DNA of 64,000 nt from an uncultured Bacteroidaceae bacterium. GTDB taxonomy: Bacteria > Bacteroidota > Bacteroidia > Bacteroidales > Bacteroidaceae. The stretch lies in NCBI GenBank assembly GCA_905235575.1, contig CAJOLZ010000017.1, positions 43,730-107,729 of the forward strand, given 5' to 3'. The notes beneath the pieces are model-generated. The model saw only the letters and a list, made by a program, of their open reading frames with translations, searched no databases and had not been told where the DNA came from. Shown one piece after another: positions 1-9,049 of this stretch. The translations under genes were made by a program, and so were the position numbers. Position 1 is the stretch's first letter; each line of letters begins with the position of its first letter.

Positions 1-824
1 TCAATGCCATTCGCGAGGCCAAGGCCAAAGCCAACGACATCCTAATTGTCGACACCGCCGGCCGACAGGCTATCGACGAGGAACTGATGCAGCAGATACA
101 GAACATTCGCGACGCCGTAAACCCCGACGAGATTCTCTTCGTCGTGGATGCCATGACAGGTCAGGATGCTGTCAACACTGCCAAGGAATTCAACGAGCGT
201 CTCGACTATACAGGCGTCATCCTGACGAAGCTCGACGGCGATACGCGCGGAGGCGCTGCGCTGAGCATCCGCACCGTTGTCGACAAGCCCATCAAGTTTG
301 TCGGTACGGGCGAGAAGATGGAAGCCATCGACGTATTCCATCCCAGCCGCATGGCCGACCGCATTCTTGGCATGGGCGACATCGTTTCGCTTGTTGAGCG
401 CGCTCAGGAACAATATGATGAAGCTGAAGCTCGACGGTTGCAAAAGAAGATTCAGAAGAATCAGTTTGACTTCAATGACTTCTATTCCCAGATACAGCAA
501 ATTAAGAAGATGGGAAACTTGAAGGACCTTGCCAGTATGATTCCGGGTGTAGGAAAGGCGTTGAAGGATGTTGATATTGATGACAATGCCTTCAAAAATA
601 TCGAGGCCATCATCCAGAGCATGACTCCCAAGGAGCGTCAGCAGCCCGACCTTCTCAACACCAGTCGTCGTATGCGAATAGCCAAAGGTTCTGGTACGAA
701 CATTCAAGAAGTAAACCGCTTGATAAAGCAGTTCGACCAGACGCGCAAGATGATGAAGATGGTCACTGGCAACAAAGCTACGCAGATGGCAAACATGATG
801 AAGGGACGGATGCCGAAGATGTGA
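1..824 (+). CDS. ffh: Signal recognition particle protein Ffh, C-terminal part (5' truncated by window edge)
   Basis: The frame is open from base 3 to the stop at 824, so the N domain and Walker A lie outside the window. What remains is the second half of the SRP GTPase G domain (DTAGR near residue 17 of the fragment, TKLDGD near 75, then the GTGEK region) followed by the Met-rich M domain. The M domain shows MGNLKDLASMIPG, RRMRIAKGSG and a tail with many Met residues ending MMKGRMPKM. Ffh binds 4.5S RNA and signal peptides and targets ribosomes to FtsY at the membrane. No 4.5S RNA gene was seen here. folD follows after 57 bp on the same strand. Confidence 0.96.
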   Translation, partial: NAIREAKAKANDILIVDTAGRQAIDEELMQQIQNIRDAVNPDEILFVVDAMTGQDAVNTAKEFNERLDYTGVILTKLDGDTRGGAALSIRTVVDKPIKFVGTGEKMEAIDVFHPSRMADRILGMGDIVSLVERAQEQYDEAEARRLQKKIQKNQFDFNDFYSQIQQIKKMGNLKDLASMIPGVGKALKDVDIDDNAFKNIEAIIQSMTPKERQQPDLLNTSRRMRIAKGSGTNIQEVNRLIKQFDQTRKMMKMVTGNKATQMANMMKGRMPKM

Positions 825-881
825 TTTTCATTTGAAGAGATAAAAAGTACTCCTATTACGAAATGATACAATAAATCAATT

Positions 882-1754
882 ATGACACTAATCGATGGAA
901 AGGCAACAGCCGCAGAAATAAAAGCTGAGATAAAGTCAAAGGTTGAGCAGATGGTGGCTCAGGGGCAGAAGCGTCCTCATTTGGCTGCAATACTTGTAGG
1001 ACACGATGGCGGAAGCGAGACCTACGTGAAGAATAAGGTAATTGCATGCGAGGCTTGTGGCTTTCAGAGCACCCTGCTCCGTTTTGAGGACGACATTACG
1101 GAAGAACAACTCCTTGCTGAGGTTGACAAGCTGAACAATGACGACAGTGTTGACGGCTTCATTGTACAGCTTCCCCTGCCGCGTCACATCAACGAACAGC
1201 ATGTAATAGAGGCCATTGATTATCGCAAGGACGTGGATGGCTTCCATCCCATCAACGTGGGTCGCATGGCCATTGGACTTCCCTGTTTCATCAGTGCTAC
1301 GCCCAAAGGTATTCTGGAACTGCTGAGACGTTATGACATTCCCACAAGCGGCAAACACTGCGTCATACTGGGTCGCAGCAACATCGTGGGTAAGCCTATG
1401 GCACAGCTGATGATGCAGAAACAATATGGCGACAGCACTGTTACTGTTTGTCACAGTCGCAGTAAGACGTTGAAAGAGGAGTGTCGACGCGCCGATATCA
1501 TTATCGCAGCCATCGGACAGCCGGGATTCGTTACGGCCGACATGGTGAAACCCGGTGCCGTCATTGTCGATGTCGGCACCACACGTGTGCCCGATGCCAG
1601 TCGCAAGAGTGGTTTCCGTCTCTCGGGCGATGTCGATTTCGATGCCGTAGCTCCGCTTTGCAGCTACATAACGCCTGTCCCCGGAGGTGTTGGACCCATG
1701 ACCATCTGTATGTTGATGCAGAATACGCTCGACGCCGCCCAAGGGTTGTATTAA
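882..1754 (+). CDS. folD: Bifunctional methylenetetrahydrofolate dehydrogenase/methenyltetrahydrofolate cyclohydrolase
   Basis: At 290 aa it has the usual FolD length. The substrate-site signature [14 protein letters not shown] (Tyr48, catalytic Lys52) is present, followed by [12 protein letters not shown], the nucleotide-binding loop GRSNIVGKP near residue 165 and [10 protein letters not shown] near 266. The enzyme interconverts 5,10-methylene- and 10-formyl-tetrahydrofolate in the cytosol, feeding purine synthesis and formyl-Met-tRNA. It lies 57 bp after ffh and may be cotranscribed with it. No clear Shine-Dalgarno precedes the ATG, which is normal for this phylum. glyA, the other C1 enzyme of the window, is in a separate operon. 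Confidence 0.97.
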   Translation: MTLIDGKATAAEIKAEIKSKVEQMVAQGQKRPHLAAILVGHDGGSETYVKNKVIACEACGFQSTLLRFEDDITEEQLLAEVDKLNNDDSVDGFIVQLPLPRHINEQHVIEAIDYRKDVDGFHPINVGRMAIGLPCFISATPKGILELLRRYDIPTSGKHCVILGRSNIVGKPMAQLMMQKQYGDSTVTVCHSRSKTLKEECRRADIIIAAIGQPGFVTADMVKPGAVIVDVGTTRVPDASRKSGFRLSGDVDFDAVAPLCSYITPVPGGVGPMTICMLMQNTLDAAQGLY

Positions 1755-1804
1755 CCCGATATGGGATTATTCACGTCCCGAAGCGAAATTTTTTGGTCAT
1801 TTCC

Positions 1805-1835
1805 TTGGTCATGTCCGCGGAATGCTCTATCTTTG
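1805..1835 (+). promoter_or_regulatory. Bacteroidetes-type promoter of tRNA-His
   Basis: A -7 box TATCTTTG (1828-1835) matches TAnnTTTG, and TTG at 1805-1807 lies 20 bp upstream as the -33 element. The predicted start near 1842 leaves about 35 nt of 5' leader before the tRNA. Confidence 0.7.
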
Positions 1836-1877
1836 CACTCGCAAATCGGGATGGTGATTCCGATACCATATTTAGAT

Positions 1878-1952
1878 GGTGACTATAGTTCAGTTGGTTA
1901 GAGCGTCAGATTGTGGTTCTGAATGTCGTGGGTTCGAGTCCCACTAGTCACC
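1878..1952 (+). tRNA. tRNA-His (GTG anticodon)
   Basis: A full cloverleaf is visible. Acceptor arms GTGACTA/TAGTCAC flank a D arm with AGTTGGTTA, an anticodon stem CAGA/TCTG with loop TTGTGGT (anticodon GTG), and a T arm GTGGGTTCGAGTCCCAC. A G precedes the acceptor stem and faces discriminator C73, the encoded G-1:C73 pair that identifies tRNA-His. The bases after C73 are CCCC, so CCA is not encoded and must be added after transcription. Confidence 0.97.
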
Positions 1953-1967
1953 CCCCTCCCTTCCCCA

Positions 1968-2011
1968 GAATCCCCGTATGGAACATTTGTCCCTGCGGGG
2001 ATTCGCTTTTT
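1968..2011 (+). terminator. Intrinsic terminator after tRNA-His
   Basis: GAATCCCCG (1968-1976) pairs perfectly with CGGGGATTC (1996-2004) across a 19-nt loop and is followed by GCTTTTTA. It ends just before the 3' end of the convergent glycosyltransferase gene. A matching T-run for the minus strand was not seen. Confidence 0.7.
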
Positions 2012-2020
2012 ATACGGCTT

Positions 2021-3031
2021 TTATCGATTCATCAATCGCTTGAGAGACACAACGATGCGTCTGACGAGCAGTGCGGTGTTCCATGTCATTTCGTTCGACA
2101 TGGCAAGGCGGACGATTTGCGTCCTGCAGTCGCATTCTGCATGCCAGTTGCGTTGCAGTTGCTTCGCTTGGTTTCTCAGGTCGGTAGAGTGCGCACGGAA
2201 AGCGTGCATGGAAAGTTCAAACAGACGTTGGGTGAAGTATTTGTCTACCTCGTGTCCCGTTATCTGATAGTTTGTGCTGAGATAATGGCTGAGGTCGGTT
2301 ACCTGTCTGACAAATTCGAACTGCTCCTTGTCGTTGTGGCGTTCCGAAACACTTTTTTTTCCAACGACGTAGTTCATCGTAATGTCGGGCAGGTAGGCGA
2401 TTTTTCCGCTGCGTGCCATGGCGAAGGCTATCTGTAGGTCCTCGCATCCAAATGCTTTGTTGCGAAACAGATAGGTGTCGGCTTCGTAGGCCCGAAGGAA
2501 TATCTCTTTGCGAAAGAGTGCCGTGCTGAGCTGTATTACGGGGTGACGTCTTTGTGTTACAATTCGCTGCAGCAGTTCTTCGCCTGGCGTGAAGGTCTGT
2601 ATGTGGTCGGAGTCTATCCCGTTGGGGCTTGCGACGTGCGTCTGGGCGTTGTAGTATTGCCATGCCGTGTGTACAAGTGTCACTTCGGGATGTTCTTCCA
2701 GCAGTCGCGATTCTTTTTCCAGCTTCAGTGGGTCGGTCCAGAAATCATCGCCGGCGCAGTCTGTGATATATTCGCCTCGGCTCGAAAGCAGGCAGTCGAA
2801 ATAATTGTCAACGAGGCCTTTGTTGGTTTCGTTGGCAATGATGCGTATGATGTTCGGGTGCTTCTCCGCGTAGCTCTTGCAGATGTCGAGCGTGTGGTCG
2901 GTGGAATGGTCCTCTCCGATGATGATTTCGAAGGGCAGATGGCATTGTTGCATGAGCACTGAGTCGAGTGCGCGACCGATGCTGTCCTCCTGATTGTAGG
3001 TGCAGACGATGACGGAGATGAGGTGTTCCAT
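2021..3031 (-). CDS. Glycosyltransferase family 2 protein
   Basis: This 336-aa protein opens with the GT-A signature ISVIVCTYNQEDSIGRALDSV. It continues with FEIIIGEDHSTDHT and an acidic nucleotide-sugar site AGDDFWTDP near residue 95 (the DxD equivalent). No membrane segments are obvious, so it is probably a cytosolic or membrane-associated transferase adding one sugar to a surface glycan. The acceptor and donor cannot be read from the sequence. It follows a second GT2 gene by 43 bp on the same strand, and the two are likely an operon. The 3' end abuts the tRNA-His terminator. Confidence 0.88.
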   Translation of the reverse strand: MEHLISVIVCTYNQEDSIGRALDSVLMQQCHLPFEIIIGEDHSTDHTLDICKSYAEKHPNIIRIIANETNKGLVDNYFDCLLSSRGEYITDCAGDDFWTDPLKLEKESRLLEEHPEVTLVHTAWQYYNAQTHVASPNGIDSDHIQTFTPGEELLQRIVTQRRHPVIQLSTALFRKEIFLRAYEADTYLFRNKAFGCEDLQIAFAMARSGKIAYLPDITMNYVVGKKSVSERHNDKEQFEFVRQVTDLSHYLSTNYQITGHEVDKYFTQRLFELSMHAFRAHSTDLRNQAKQLQRNWHAECDCRTQIVRLAMSNEMTWNTALLVRRIVVSLKRLMNR

Positions 3032-3074
3032 TTCTTTTGTTTCTTAGTTTCAGGCTTCCGTACTGGTGTTTCGC

Positions 3075-4046
3075 CTACCTTTCCCGTTTCATCCAGGGGA
3101 GTATGCGTAGCAGGATTGCGCGTCCCCAGGCGTGATTTGTCAGCCGTCTGAACCATTCGTATTTGGCTGTGTATCCGCGGTGGGGCAGTGGAAACAGCCC
3201 TTCGGTGCGCAGGGTTTCGATGCAGGTGTCGAGTTCCTGGGGGGAGCGTGTCTGGACGATGATTTGATAGATGTGGTCCATTGTCAGCTGCGCCACGCGT
3301 CGTTCCATGGCCGTACGTTTCTCCTGTGTCAGGTTTTCGGCCAGACGGTTCAGACGGAGCAGTACGCCGTGGTGGTCGTCAATCCGTTTGCGTGTCTTCT
3401 CGTCCGAGACGCTGGTGGTGATGGAGCCGCTGCGCCTGCGGTAGTGGTAGGCCTGTGCATGGGTGACGATGACATGCCCGGCGCGTATCAGCAGCTGAGG
3501 CGTGAATTCTTCGTCCTCGTGATAGATGTCGGGCGTGAAGCGAATATCGCCGAGAATCTCCCTTCTGAAGAGGTATCCGCAGGCCGATGCGTGCAGGTTT
3601 TGGCGGCTCATCAGTTCCGCACCGCTGAGCAGGCGTGTCTGTTCCATGCGTAGTCGTTGTGGCGATGTGCGGTCTGTGAGGTCGAACATCAGCATGTCGG
3701 CTTCCTCATGTTTGCGCAGGAGTCGGAGGCAATGGTCGTAAGGCGTCTTCAGAAGATAGTCGTCGGTGTCGGCAAACTGGATGTATAGGCCGCTTGCAGC
3801 TTCGATGCCCCTGTTGCGGGCGCGGCTGAGTCCGCCATGGTCCTGTCGGATATATTCCACCTCGTTTCCGTAGCGCAGGAGTGTATCGCTCGGGCTGTGC
3901 TCCGAACCGTCGTCCACGACGATTATCTCGCGCTCCTGTCGTGTGAGGGAGAGCGAACGGATGCTCTCGATGCATTCGTGCAACATCGGGAGGGGAATGT
4001 CGTAATACGTCAGGACAAAACTGACGAGTGGTTTCCGCGGTTCCAT
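3075..4046 (-). CDS. Glycosyltransferase family 2 protein
   Basis: This 323-aa protein begins MEPRKPLVSFVLTYYDIPLP and shows EIIVVDDGSEHSP, GGLSRARNRG and the DxD-like FADTDDYLL near residue 100, a classic GT2 core. The longer ORF (to 4250) runs through the promoter and an intergenic repeat array, so I take ATG 4046. The -7 box at 4057-4064 places transcription start near 4050, which suggests a leaderless or nearly leaderless mRNA. It is the first gene of a two-gene glycosyltransferase operon. Donor and acceptor are unknown. Confidence 0.87.
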   Translation of the reverse strand: MEPRKPLVSFVLTYYDIPLPMLHECIESIRSLSLTRQEREIIVVDDGSEHSPSDTLLRYGNEVEYIRQDHGGLSRARNRGIEAASGLYIQFADTDDYLLKTPYDHCLRLLRKHEEADMLMFDLTDRTSPQRLRMEQTRLLSGAELMSRQNLHASACGYLFRREILGDIRFTPDIYHEDEEFTPQLLIRAGHVIVTHAQAYHYRRRSGSITTSVSDEKTRKRIDDHHGVLLRLNRLAENLTQEKRTAMERRVAQLTMDHIYQIIVQTRSPQELDTCIETLRTEGLFPLPHRGYTAKYEWFRRLTNHAWGRAILLRILPWMKRER

Positions 4047-4056
4047 TGTCTGCATG

Positions 4057-4088
4057 CAAAGGTAGCGTAAAAATGCGAAACGTCCAAA
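4057..4088 (-). promoter_or_regulatory. Promoter of the glycosyltransferase pair
   Basis: On the minus strand, TACCTTTG (4064-4057) fits TAnnTTTG and TTTG (4088-4085) lies 20 bp upstream. The predicted start near 4050 is only a few bases from ATG 4046. Confidence 0.7.
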
Positions 4089-4138
4089 TTCCTCCCCTCG
4101 GTAATTGGATTTTGGGGGCAGCGGGCTGCGCGAAAAAA

Positions 4139-4196
4139 CGCACCACGCTGCGTCGGGCGTCGCACCACGTTGCGCAGGCTGTCGCACCACGTTGCG
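4139..4196. repeat. 22-bp palindromic intergenic array 1 (3 units)
   Basis: Three 14-mers CGCA-N6-TGCG with cores CCACGC, CCACGT and CCACGT are separated by 8-bp spacers TCGGGCGT and CAGGCTGT. An A6 run precedes and TTTT follows. It lies between two minus-strand transcription units. Confidence 0.9.
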
Positions 4197-4250
4197 TTTT
4201 CGCTCCCTCCACGGTACATCTTCAGAGCCTCTTTCTTCGTGTGGATACAA

Positions 4251-4284
4251 AAAAACTCCCTGCCGGTTGTGGCAGGGAGTTTTT
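4251..4284 (-). terminator. Strong intrinsic terminator downstream of the GGGtGRT gene
   Basis: AAAAACTCCCTGCC (4251-4264) is perfectly complementary to GGCAGGGAGTTTTT (4271-4284) across a 6-nt loop. The hairpin is symmetrical with T-runs on both strands, and the only gene running into it is the minus-strand one ending at 4309. Confidence 0.92.
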
Positions 4285-4308
4285 CGTTTATTCAGAATGG
4301 GGATTCGC

Positions 4309-5328
4309 TTACTTGTGATTCAGTGCGAGGTCCACGTTTACGGCGCATGCTACGGAGCATCCAACCATGGGGTTGTTGCCGATTCCCAGGAAGCCCATCA
4401 TCTCCACGTGTGCGGGCACCGAGCTGGAGCCTGCAAACTGAGCGTCGGAGTGCATACGGCCCAGTGTGTCGGTCATACCGTACGAAGCAGGTCCGGCAGC
4501 CATGTTGTCGGGGTGCAGGGTACGGCCTGTGCCACCACCGCTGGCCACGCTGAAGTATGCCTTGCCGGCGCGGATGCGCTCTTTCTTATAGGTACCTGCC
4601 ACGGGGTGCTGGAAGCGTGTGGGGTTGGTGGAGTTTCCGGTGATGCTCACGTCAACATCTTCCTTCCACAGGATGGCAACGCCCTCGCGCACGTCATCGG
4701 CACCATAGCAGTTGACGGCTGCACGCGGTCCCTTCGAGTAGGGGATGGTCTTCACCACTTTCAGTTCGCCGGTGTAGTAGTCGAACTTCGTCTGTACGTA
4801 GGTGAAGCCGTTGATGCGGCTGATGATCATGGCAGCGTCCTTGCCGAGGCCGTTCAGGATGCAGCGCAGGGGCTTGTCGGCTGGTCTCGACTTGTTGGCC
4901 ATCTGAGCAATCTTGATGGCGCCTTCGGCAGCTGCGAACGACTCGTGTCCGGCCAGGAAGGCGAAGCACTTTGTCTCGGGGCTGAGCAGACGTGCGGCCA
5001 GTTCGCCGTGTCCGATACCCACCTTGCGGTCGTCGGCCACAGAACCGGGGATGCAGAAGCTCTGCAGACCCTCGCCGATGTATTCGGCAGCCTTCACAGC
5101 GTCGGGCGCCTTCTCCTTGAGAGCGATGGCGGTGCCCACCACGTAGGCCCACTTTGCGTTCTCGAAGCAAATCATCTGTGTCTCTTCACAGGTCAGGTAG
5201 GGGTCGAGCCCGGCGTCCTCGCAAATCTGGTTGGCTTCCTCAATGGAGGCTATGCCGTGTGCATTCAGGCAGGCAAGAATCTGCTTGATGCGACGGTCTT
5301 GTGATTCGAATTTTACTTCACGTATCAT
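4309..5328 (-). CDS. GGGtGRT family protein
   Basis: The 339-aa sequence carries the family's naming motif as GGGTGRT near residue 267, followed by HPDNMAAGPASYG. The N-terminal half contains several Cys (ILACLNAHG, CEDAG, LTCEE). The family is widespread in Bacteroidetes and Firmicutes and has no firmly established biochemical role that I know of. Its regular neighbour, as here, is a NifU-like scaffold protein, which suggests an Fe-S-related job, but that is inference. It sits 41 bp after the NifU-like gene on the same strand and ends at a strong terminator. Confidence 0.9.
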   Translation of the reverse strand: MIREVKFESQDRRIKQILACLNAHGIASIEEANQICEDAGLDPYLTCEETQMICFENAKWAYVVGTAIALKEKAPDAVKAAEYIGEGLQSFCIPGSVADDRKVGIGHGELAARLLSPETKCFAFLAGHESFAAAEGAIKIAQMANKSRPADKPLRCILNGLGKDAAMIISRINGFTYVQTKFDYYTGELKVVKTIPYSKGPRAAVNCYGADDVREGVAILWKEDVDVSITGNSTNPTRFQHPVAGTYKKERIRAGKAYFSVASGGGTGRTLHPDNMAAGPASYGMTDTLGRMHSDAQFAGSSSVPAHVEMMGFLGIGNNPMVGCSVACAVNVDLALNHK

Positions 5329-5369
5329 ATTCTTTTACTTTATTCGGTTATTGGGGAAACTGTGGGATA

Positions 5370-6044
5370 TTATTCTTTGCGGGGGTCGATGGCCTTCACT
5401 GCGCCGTCCTCGGGCTTCGTGCGACCGTATGTGCCTGTAACGCTCTTGAGTGCCTCGTCGGCGGGAACGCCTTTCTTCACGGCATCCAGGAACTTACCCA
5501 TGTGTACGAACTCGTATCCGCAGGCCTGGTCGTCCTCGTCGAGGTACATCTTGGTGATGTATCCCTCGGTGAGCTGCAGGTAGCGTGTGCCCTTCACCTT
5601 GGTTCCGTAGAGAGTACCGGTCTGGCTGATGAGGCCCTTGCCCAGGTCTTCCAGTCCGGCGCCAATCATCAGACCGCCCTCCGAGAAGGCGCTCTGTGTG
5701 CGTCCGTAGACGATCTGCAGGAAGAGCTCGCGCATGGCGGTGTTGATGGCGTCGCACACCAGGTCGGTGTTCAGTGCCTCCAGGATGGTCTTGCCCGGCA
5801 GAATCTCACTTGCCATGGCAGCCGAGTGTGTCATACCCGAGCAGCCGATGGTCTCGATGAGGCATTCTTCGATGATGCCGTCTTTCACGTTGAGCGTCAG
5901 CTTGCAGGCACCCTGCTGGGGGGCACACCATCCCACACCGTGGGTCAGTCCGCTGATGTCCTTGATTTCCTTTGCCTGAATCCATTTTCCTTCCTCGGGA
6001 ATAGGAGCAGGGCCATGATTGGGGCCTTTGGCCACGCAACACAT
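5370..6044 (-). CDS. NifU-like iron-sulfur cluster assembly scaffold protein, with a possible N-terminal frameshift
   Basis: This 224-aa frame shows SGLTHGVGWCAPQQGACKL, IGCSGMTHSAAMASEIL and CDAINTAMRELFLQIVYGRTQ, as in the NifU/IscU-like scaffold paired with GGGtGRT proteins. Cys residues in WCAPQQGAC and IGCSG are candidate cluster ligands. Relatives that I recall start about ten residues earlier, with a short MxYSxEV peptide. That peptide (MVYSKEV) is present here at ATG 6072 but in another frame: the two ATGs are 28 nt apart instead of 27. Either ATG 6044 is used, or there is a one-base insertion near TCAAAAGAAGTAACAGAAC. The promoter fits a start at 6072. Confidence 0.85.
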   Translation of the reverse strand: MCCVAKGPNHGPAPIPEEGKWIQAKEIKDISGLTHGVGWCAPQQGACKLTLNVKDGIIEECLIETIGCSGMTHSAAMASEILPGKTILEALNTDLVCDAINTAMRELFLQIVYGRTQSAFSEGGLMIGAGLEDLGKGLISQTGTLYGTKVKGTRYLQLTEGYITKMYLDEDDQACGYEFVHMGKFLDAVKKGVPADEALKSVTGTYGRTKPEDGAVKAIDPRKE

Positions 6045-6127
6045 GTTCTGTTACTTCTTTTGAATAGACCATAATGCTTTTAAGTTGTTTTTTGTATGTA
6101 TTTATATAAGGTATTTCAAAACCGATG

Positions 6128-6158
6128 CAAATATAACTAAAATTGGGTATATGACAAA
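6128..6158 (-). promoter_or_regulatory. Promoter of the NifU-like/GGGtGRT operon
   Basis: On the minus strand, TATATTTG (6135-6128) and TTTG (6158-6155) are separated by 19 bp. Transcription would start near 6121, about 50 nt before ATG 6072. Confidence 0.72.
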
Positions 6159-6215
6159 TCATTTTGCAAGGTTTTTTCGGCTGTGCAGGAAATTTCTGGC
6201 ATAGTGAGAGGAAAA

Positions 6216-6295
6216 CACACCACGCTTTGTTGCCTGTCGCACCACGTTGCGACGCCCTGCGCACCACGTTGCGACGCCCTGCGCACCACGGTGCG
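6216..6295. repeat. 22-bp palindromic intergenic array 2 (80 bp, 4 units)
   Basis: A degenerate first unit CACACCACGCTTTG is followed by three intact units with cores CCACGT, CCACGT and CCACGG. Spacers are TTGCCTGT, ACGCCCTG and ACGCCCTG. GAAAA precedes and TTTT follows. A further decayed unit (CGCTCCACGGTGCA, 6304-6317) continues in register. It lies between the divergent NifU-like and gyrA genes; the rest of 6073-6491 holds only the two promoters. Confidence 0.9.
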
Positions 6296-6404
6296 TTTTC
6301 GGTCGCTCCACGGTGCATGTTGCAGCGCGCCCTCCGCAGCCTTGTCATTTTGCCTCTGTGTGCGGCTCTCAAACGGCTTCGGAACGTAAAAATATGTCTC
6401 CAGA

Positions 6405-6436
6405 TTTGCACATCTCGCGAAATATCGCTATCTTTG
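6405..6436 (+). promoter_or_regulatory. gyrA promoter
   Basis: TTTG (6405-6408) and TATCTTTG (6429-6436) are separated by 20 bp. Predicted start is near 6443, about 50 nt before the gyrA ATG. Confidence 0.75.
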
Positions 6437-6491
6437 TACCAAAATAAGGCTCTGCGGAGCTCTGAGGAAAAGTAATACTAAACATTTAATA

Positions 6492-9014
6492 ATGGAAGAT
6501 CAGGAAAGAATTATTAAAGTCGACATCGAGGCCGAAATGAAGAAAAGCTACATCGACTACTCGATGAGCGTCATCGTGGCCCGCGCCTTGCCCGACGTCC
6601 GCGACGGTTTCAAACCCGTACACCGTCGCATACTCTTCGGAATGAAAGAGTTGGGCAACCTGCACAGCAAACCCTACAAGAAATGTGCACGTATCGTGGG
6701 CGAGGTGCTCGGAAAATATCATCCCCACGGCGACAGTTCGGTCTACGGCGCGCTGGTGCGTATGGCCCAGGAGTGGAACATGCGCTGCACGCTGGTGGAC
6801 GGACAAGGCAACTTCGGCTCACTCGACGGAGACAGTCCCGCAGCCATGCGATATACCGAGGCGCGCCTCTCGCTCATGGGCGAGGCCATGATGGACGACC
6901 TCGACAAGGATACCGTGGACATGACCACCAACTTCGACGACACACTGCTGGAGCCCACCGTGATGCCCACACGCATACCCAACCTGCTCGTGAACGGAGC
7001 CACAGGTATCGCAGTGGGTATGGCCACCAACATCCCCACGCACAACCTGGGCGAGGTGATTGATGCATGTGTTGCATACGTTGATAATCATGATATTACC
7101 ATAGACCAACTGATGCAATACGTCAAGGGCCCCGACTTTCCCACGGGAGCCTACATCATGGGTCTGCAGGGCATTCGTGACGCCTACGAGACCGGGCGCG
7201 GACGCATCGTGATGCGTGCCAAAGCCGACATCGAGGCCGGAGAGACACACGACAAAATCGTCATCTCGGAAATACCTTACGGAGTCAACAAGCAGCAGCT
7301 CATCGAATACATCGCACAGCTGGTGAACGAAAAGAAGCTGGACGGCATCAGCAACGCCAACGACGAGAGCGACCGCGAAGGTATGCGCATAGTCATTGAC
7401 GTGAAGCGCGACGCCAACGCACGCGTGGTGCTCAACAAACTCTTCAAGATGACGCCGCTGCAGACCAGCTTCAGCGTGAACAGCATAGCCCTCGTGAAAG
7501 GACGTCCGCGCCTGCTCACACTGAAAGACTGCATCAGCAACTTCGTAGAACACCGCCACGAAGTGGTGATACGCCGCACGAAGTTCGACCTCAAGAAAGC
7601 CGAAGAACGTGCACACATACTGGAGGGACTCATCATCGCCAGCGACAACATCGACGAGGTCGTGCACATCATCCGTGGCAGCAAGACACCTGTTGACGCT
7701 CAACGCAACCTGGAAGCACGCTTCGACCTGGACGAACTGCAGAGTAAGGCCATCGTCGACATGCGACTGGCACAGCTCACCGGACTTCGTCAGGAAGACC
7801 TCCACAATGAGTACAACGACCTGCAGGAACGCATCAAATACCTCAACCAAATCCTGACCGACGACGAACTCTGCCGCAAGGTAATCAAGGACGAACTCAT
7901 CGAAGTGAAGGAACAATACGGTGACGCACGCCGCACAGAAATAATGCCCAGCGCAGAGGAGTTCAATGCCGAAGATTTCTATGCCGACGACGAAGTGGTG
8001 GTGACACTGAGCAACATGGGATACATCAAGCGTACACCGCTGGCCGAATTCAAGGCTCAAGGCCGTGGCGGCATAGGCGTGAAAGCCTCCGCAACCCGCG
8101 ACAACGACTTCATTGAGAAGATATATCCGGCAACGATGCACAACACCATGCTCTTCTTCACCAACCGCGGACGCTGCTATTGGCTCAAGGTGTACGACAT
8201 TCCTGAGGGAAGCAAAACCAACAAAGGACGTGCCATCCAGAACATGTTGCAGATAGAACCGGGCGACAACATCAACGCTTGCCTCTGCATACGCAAGCTG
8301 CAAGACCCCGACTTCTGCCAGAACCACTACGTGATATTCTGCACCCGCCAGGGCATTATCAAGAAGACGCGCCTGACAGAGTACAGCCGTCCGCGCACCA
8401 ACGGTGTGATTGCAGTGAACATACGCGAGGACGACAGCGTGGTGACCGTGGGACTGACCAACGGACACAACGAAATCATCGTGGCCAACGCAGGTGGACG
8501 TGCCGTGCGCTTCAACGAAGACCACGTGCGTGCCATGGGACGTAACAGCACCGGAGTGCAGAGCATCATACTCGACGACGACCCGCGCGACGGCGTAGTG
8601 GGCATGTGTGTGATTAACGATGCAGAAAACGAATCCATCATGGTGCTCTCGGAACAAGGTTTCGGAAAACGCACAGACGTGGAGGAATATCGCAAGACGA
8701 GCCGACATGCCAAGGGCGTGAAGACACTCAACATCACCGAAAAGACCGGCTATCTGGTGGCCATACTGGTGGTGAAGGACGAAGACGACCTGATGATTAT
8801 CAACAAGAGCGGAACCACCATCCGCCTGCATGCCGATGCCATCAAGGAAACCAAGAACCGAGTGACGCAAGGTACAAAGGTCATCGAACTGAAAAAACGT
8901 AACGATGTGATAAGTCATCTGAGTGTCGTACCACGCGACGACGATGCTCCCGAAGGCGAGCAAGAAGCCGATGAAAGTGCTGCACCGGAGACCGAAACAC
9001 CCATTACAGAGTAA
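6492..9014 (+). CDS. gyrA: DNA gyrase subunit A
   Basis: At 840 aa it is a full-length type IIA topoisomerase A subunit that breaks and rejoins DNA in complex with GyrB to add negative supercoils. The catalytic Tyr is Y121 in [11 protein letters not shown]. The quinolone-site helix reads [17 protein letters not shown], with Ser at the position of E. coli Ser83 and Gly at that of Asp87. The C-terminal beta-pinwheel begins with a GyrA-box-like QGRGGIG, which favours gyrase over topoisomerase IV. The tail is acidic ([15 protein letters not shown]). The first TPR gene follows after 35 bp. Confidence 0.96.
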   Translation: MEDQERIIKVDIEAEMKKSYIDYSMSVIVARALPDVRDGFKPVHRRILFGMKELGNLHSKPYKKCARIVGEVLGKYHPHGDSSVYGALVRMAQEWNMRCTLVDGQGNFGSLDGDSPAAMRYTEARLSLMGEAMMDDLDKDTVDMTTNFDDTLLEPTVMPTRIPNLLVNGATGIAVGMATNIPTHNLGEVIDACVAYVDNHDITIDQLMQYVKGPDFPTGAYIMGLQGIRDAYETGRGRIVMRAKADIEAGETHDKIVISEIPYGVNKQQLIEYIAQLVNEKKLDGISNANDESDREGMRIVIDVKRDANARVVLNKLFKMTPLQTSFSVNSIALVKGRPRLLTLKDCISNFVEHRHEVVIRRTKFDLKKAEERAHILEGLIIASDNIDEVVHIIRGSKTPVDAQRNLEARFDLDELQSKAIVDMRLAQLTGLRQEDLHNEYNDLQERIKYLNQILTDDELCRKVIKDELIEVKEQYGDARRTEIMPSAEEFNAEDFYADDEVVVTLSNMGYIKRTPLAEFKAQGRGGIGVKASATRDNDFIEKIYPATMHNTMLFFTNRGRCYWLKVYDIPEGSKTNKGRAIQNMLQIEPGDNINACLCIRKLQDPDFCQNHYVIFCTRQGIIKKTRLTEYSRPRTNGVIAVNIREDDSVVTVGLTNGHNEIIVANAGGRAVRFNEDHVRAMGRNSTGVQSIILDDDPRDGVVGMCVINDAENESIMVLSEQGFGKRTDVEEYRKTSRHAKGVKTLNITEKTGYLVAILVVKDEDDLMIINKSGTTIRLHADAIKETKNRVTQGTKVIELKKRNDVISHLSVVPRDDDAPEGEQEADESAAPETETPITE

Positions 9015-9049
9015 AAAAAGAGAAAAACAACCCTTAAAGCGATACGAAA

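Noticed and set aside
4010-4318. ORFs translating the arrays (peptides such as RTTLRRLSHHVA)
   Set aside because: They arise because CGCACCACG repeats are open in several frames; 22 bp is not a multiple of 3, so the frame changes each unit, and none has independent support.
6819-8963. 714-aa minus-strand ORF opposite gyrA
   Set aside because: Shadow of gyrA; His/Val-rich translation without any recognisable domain.
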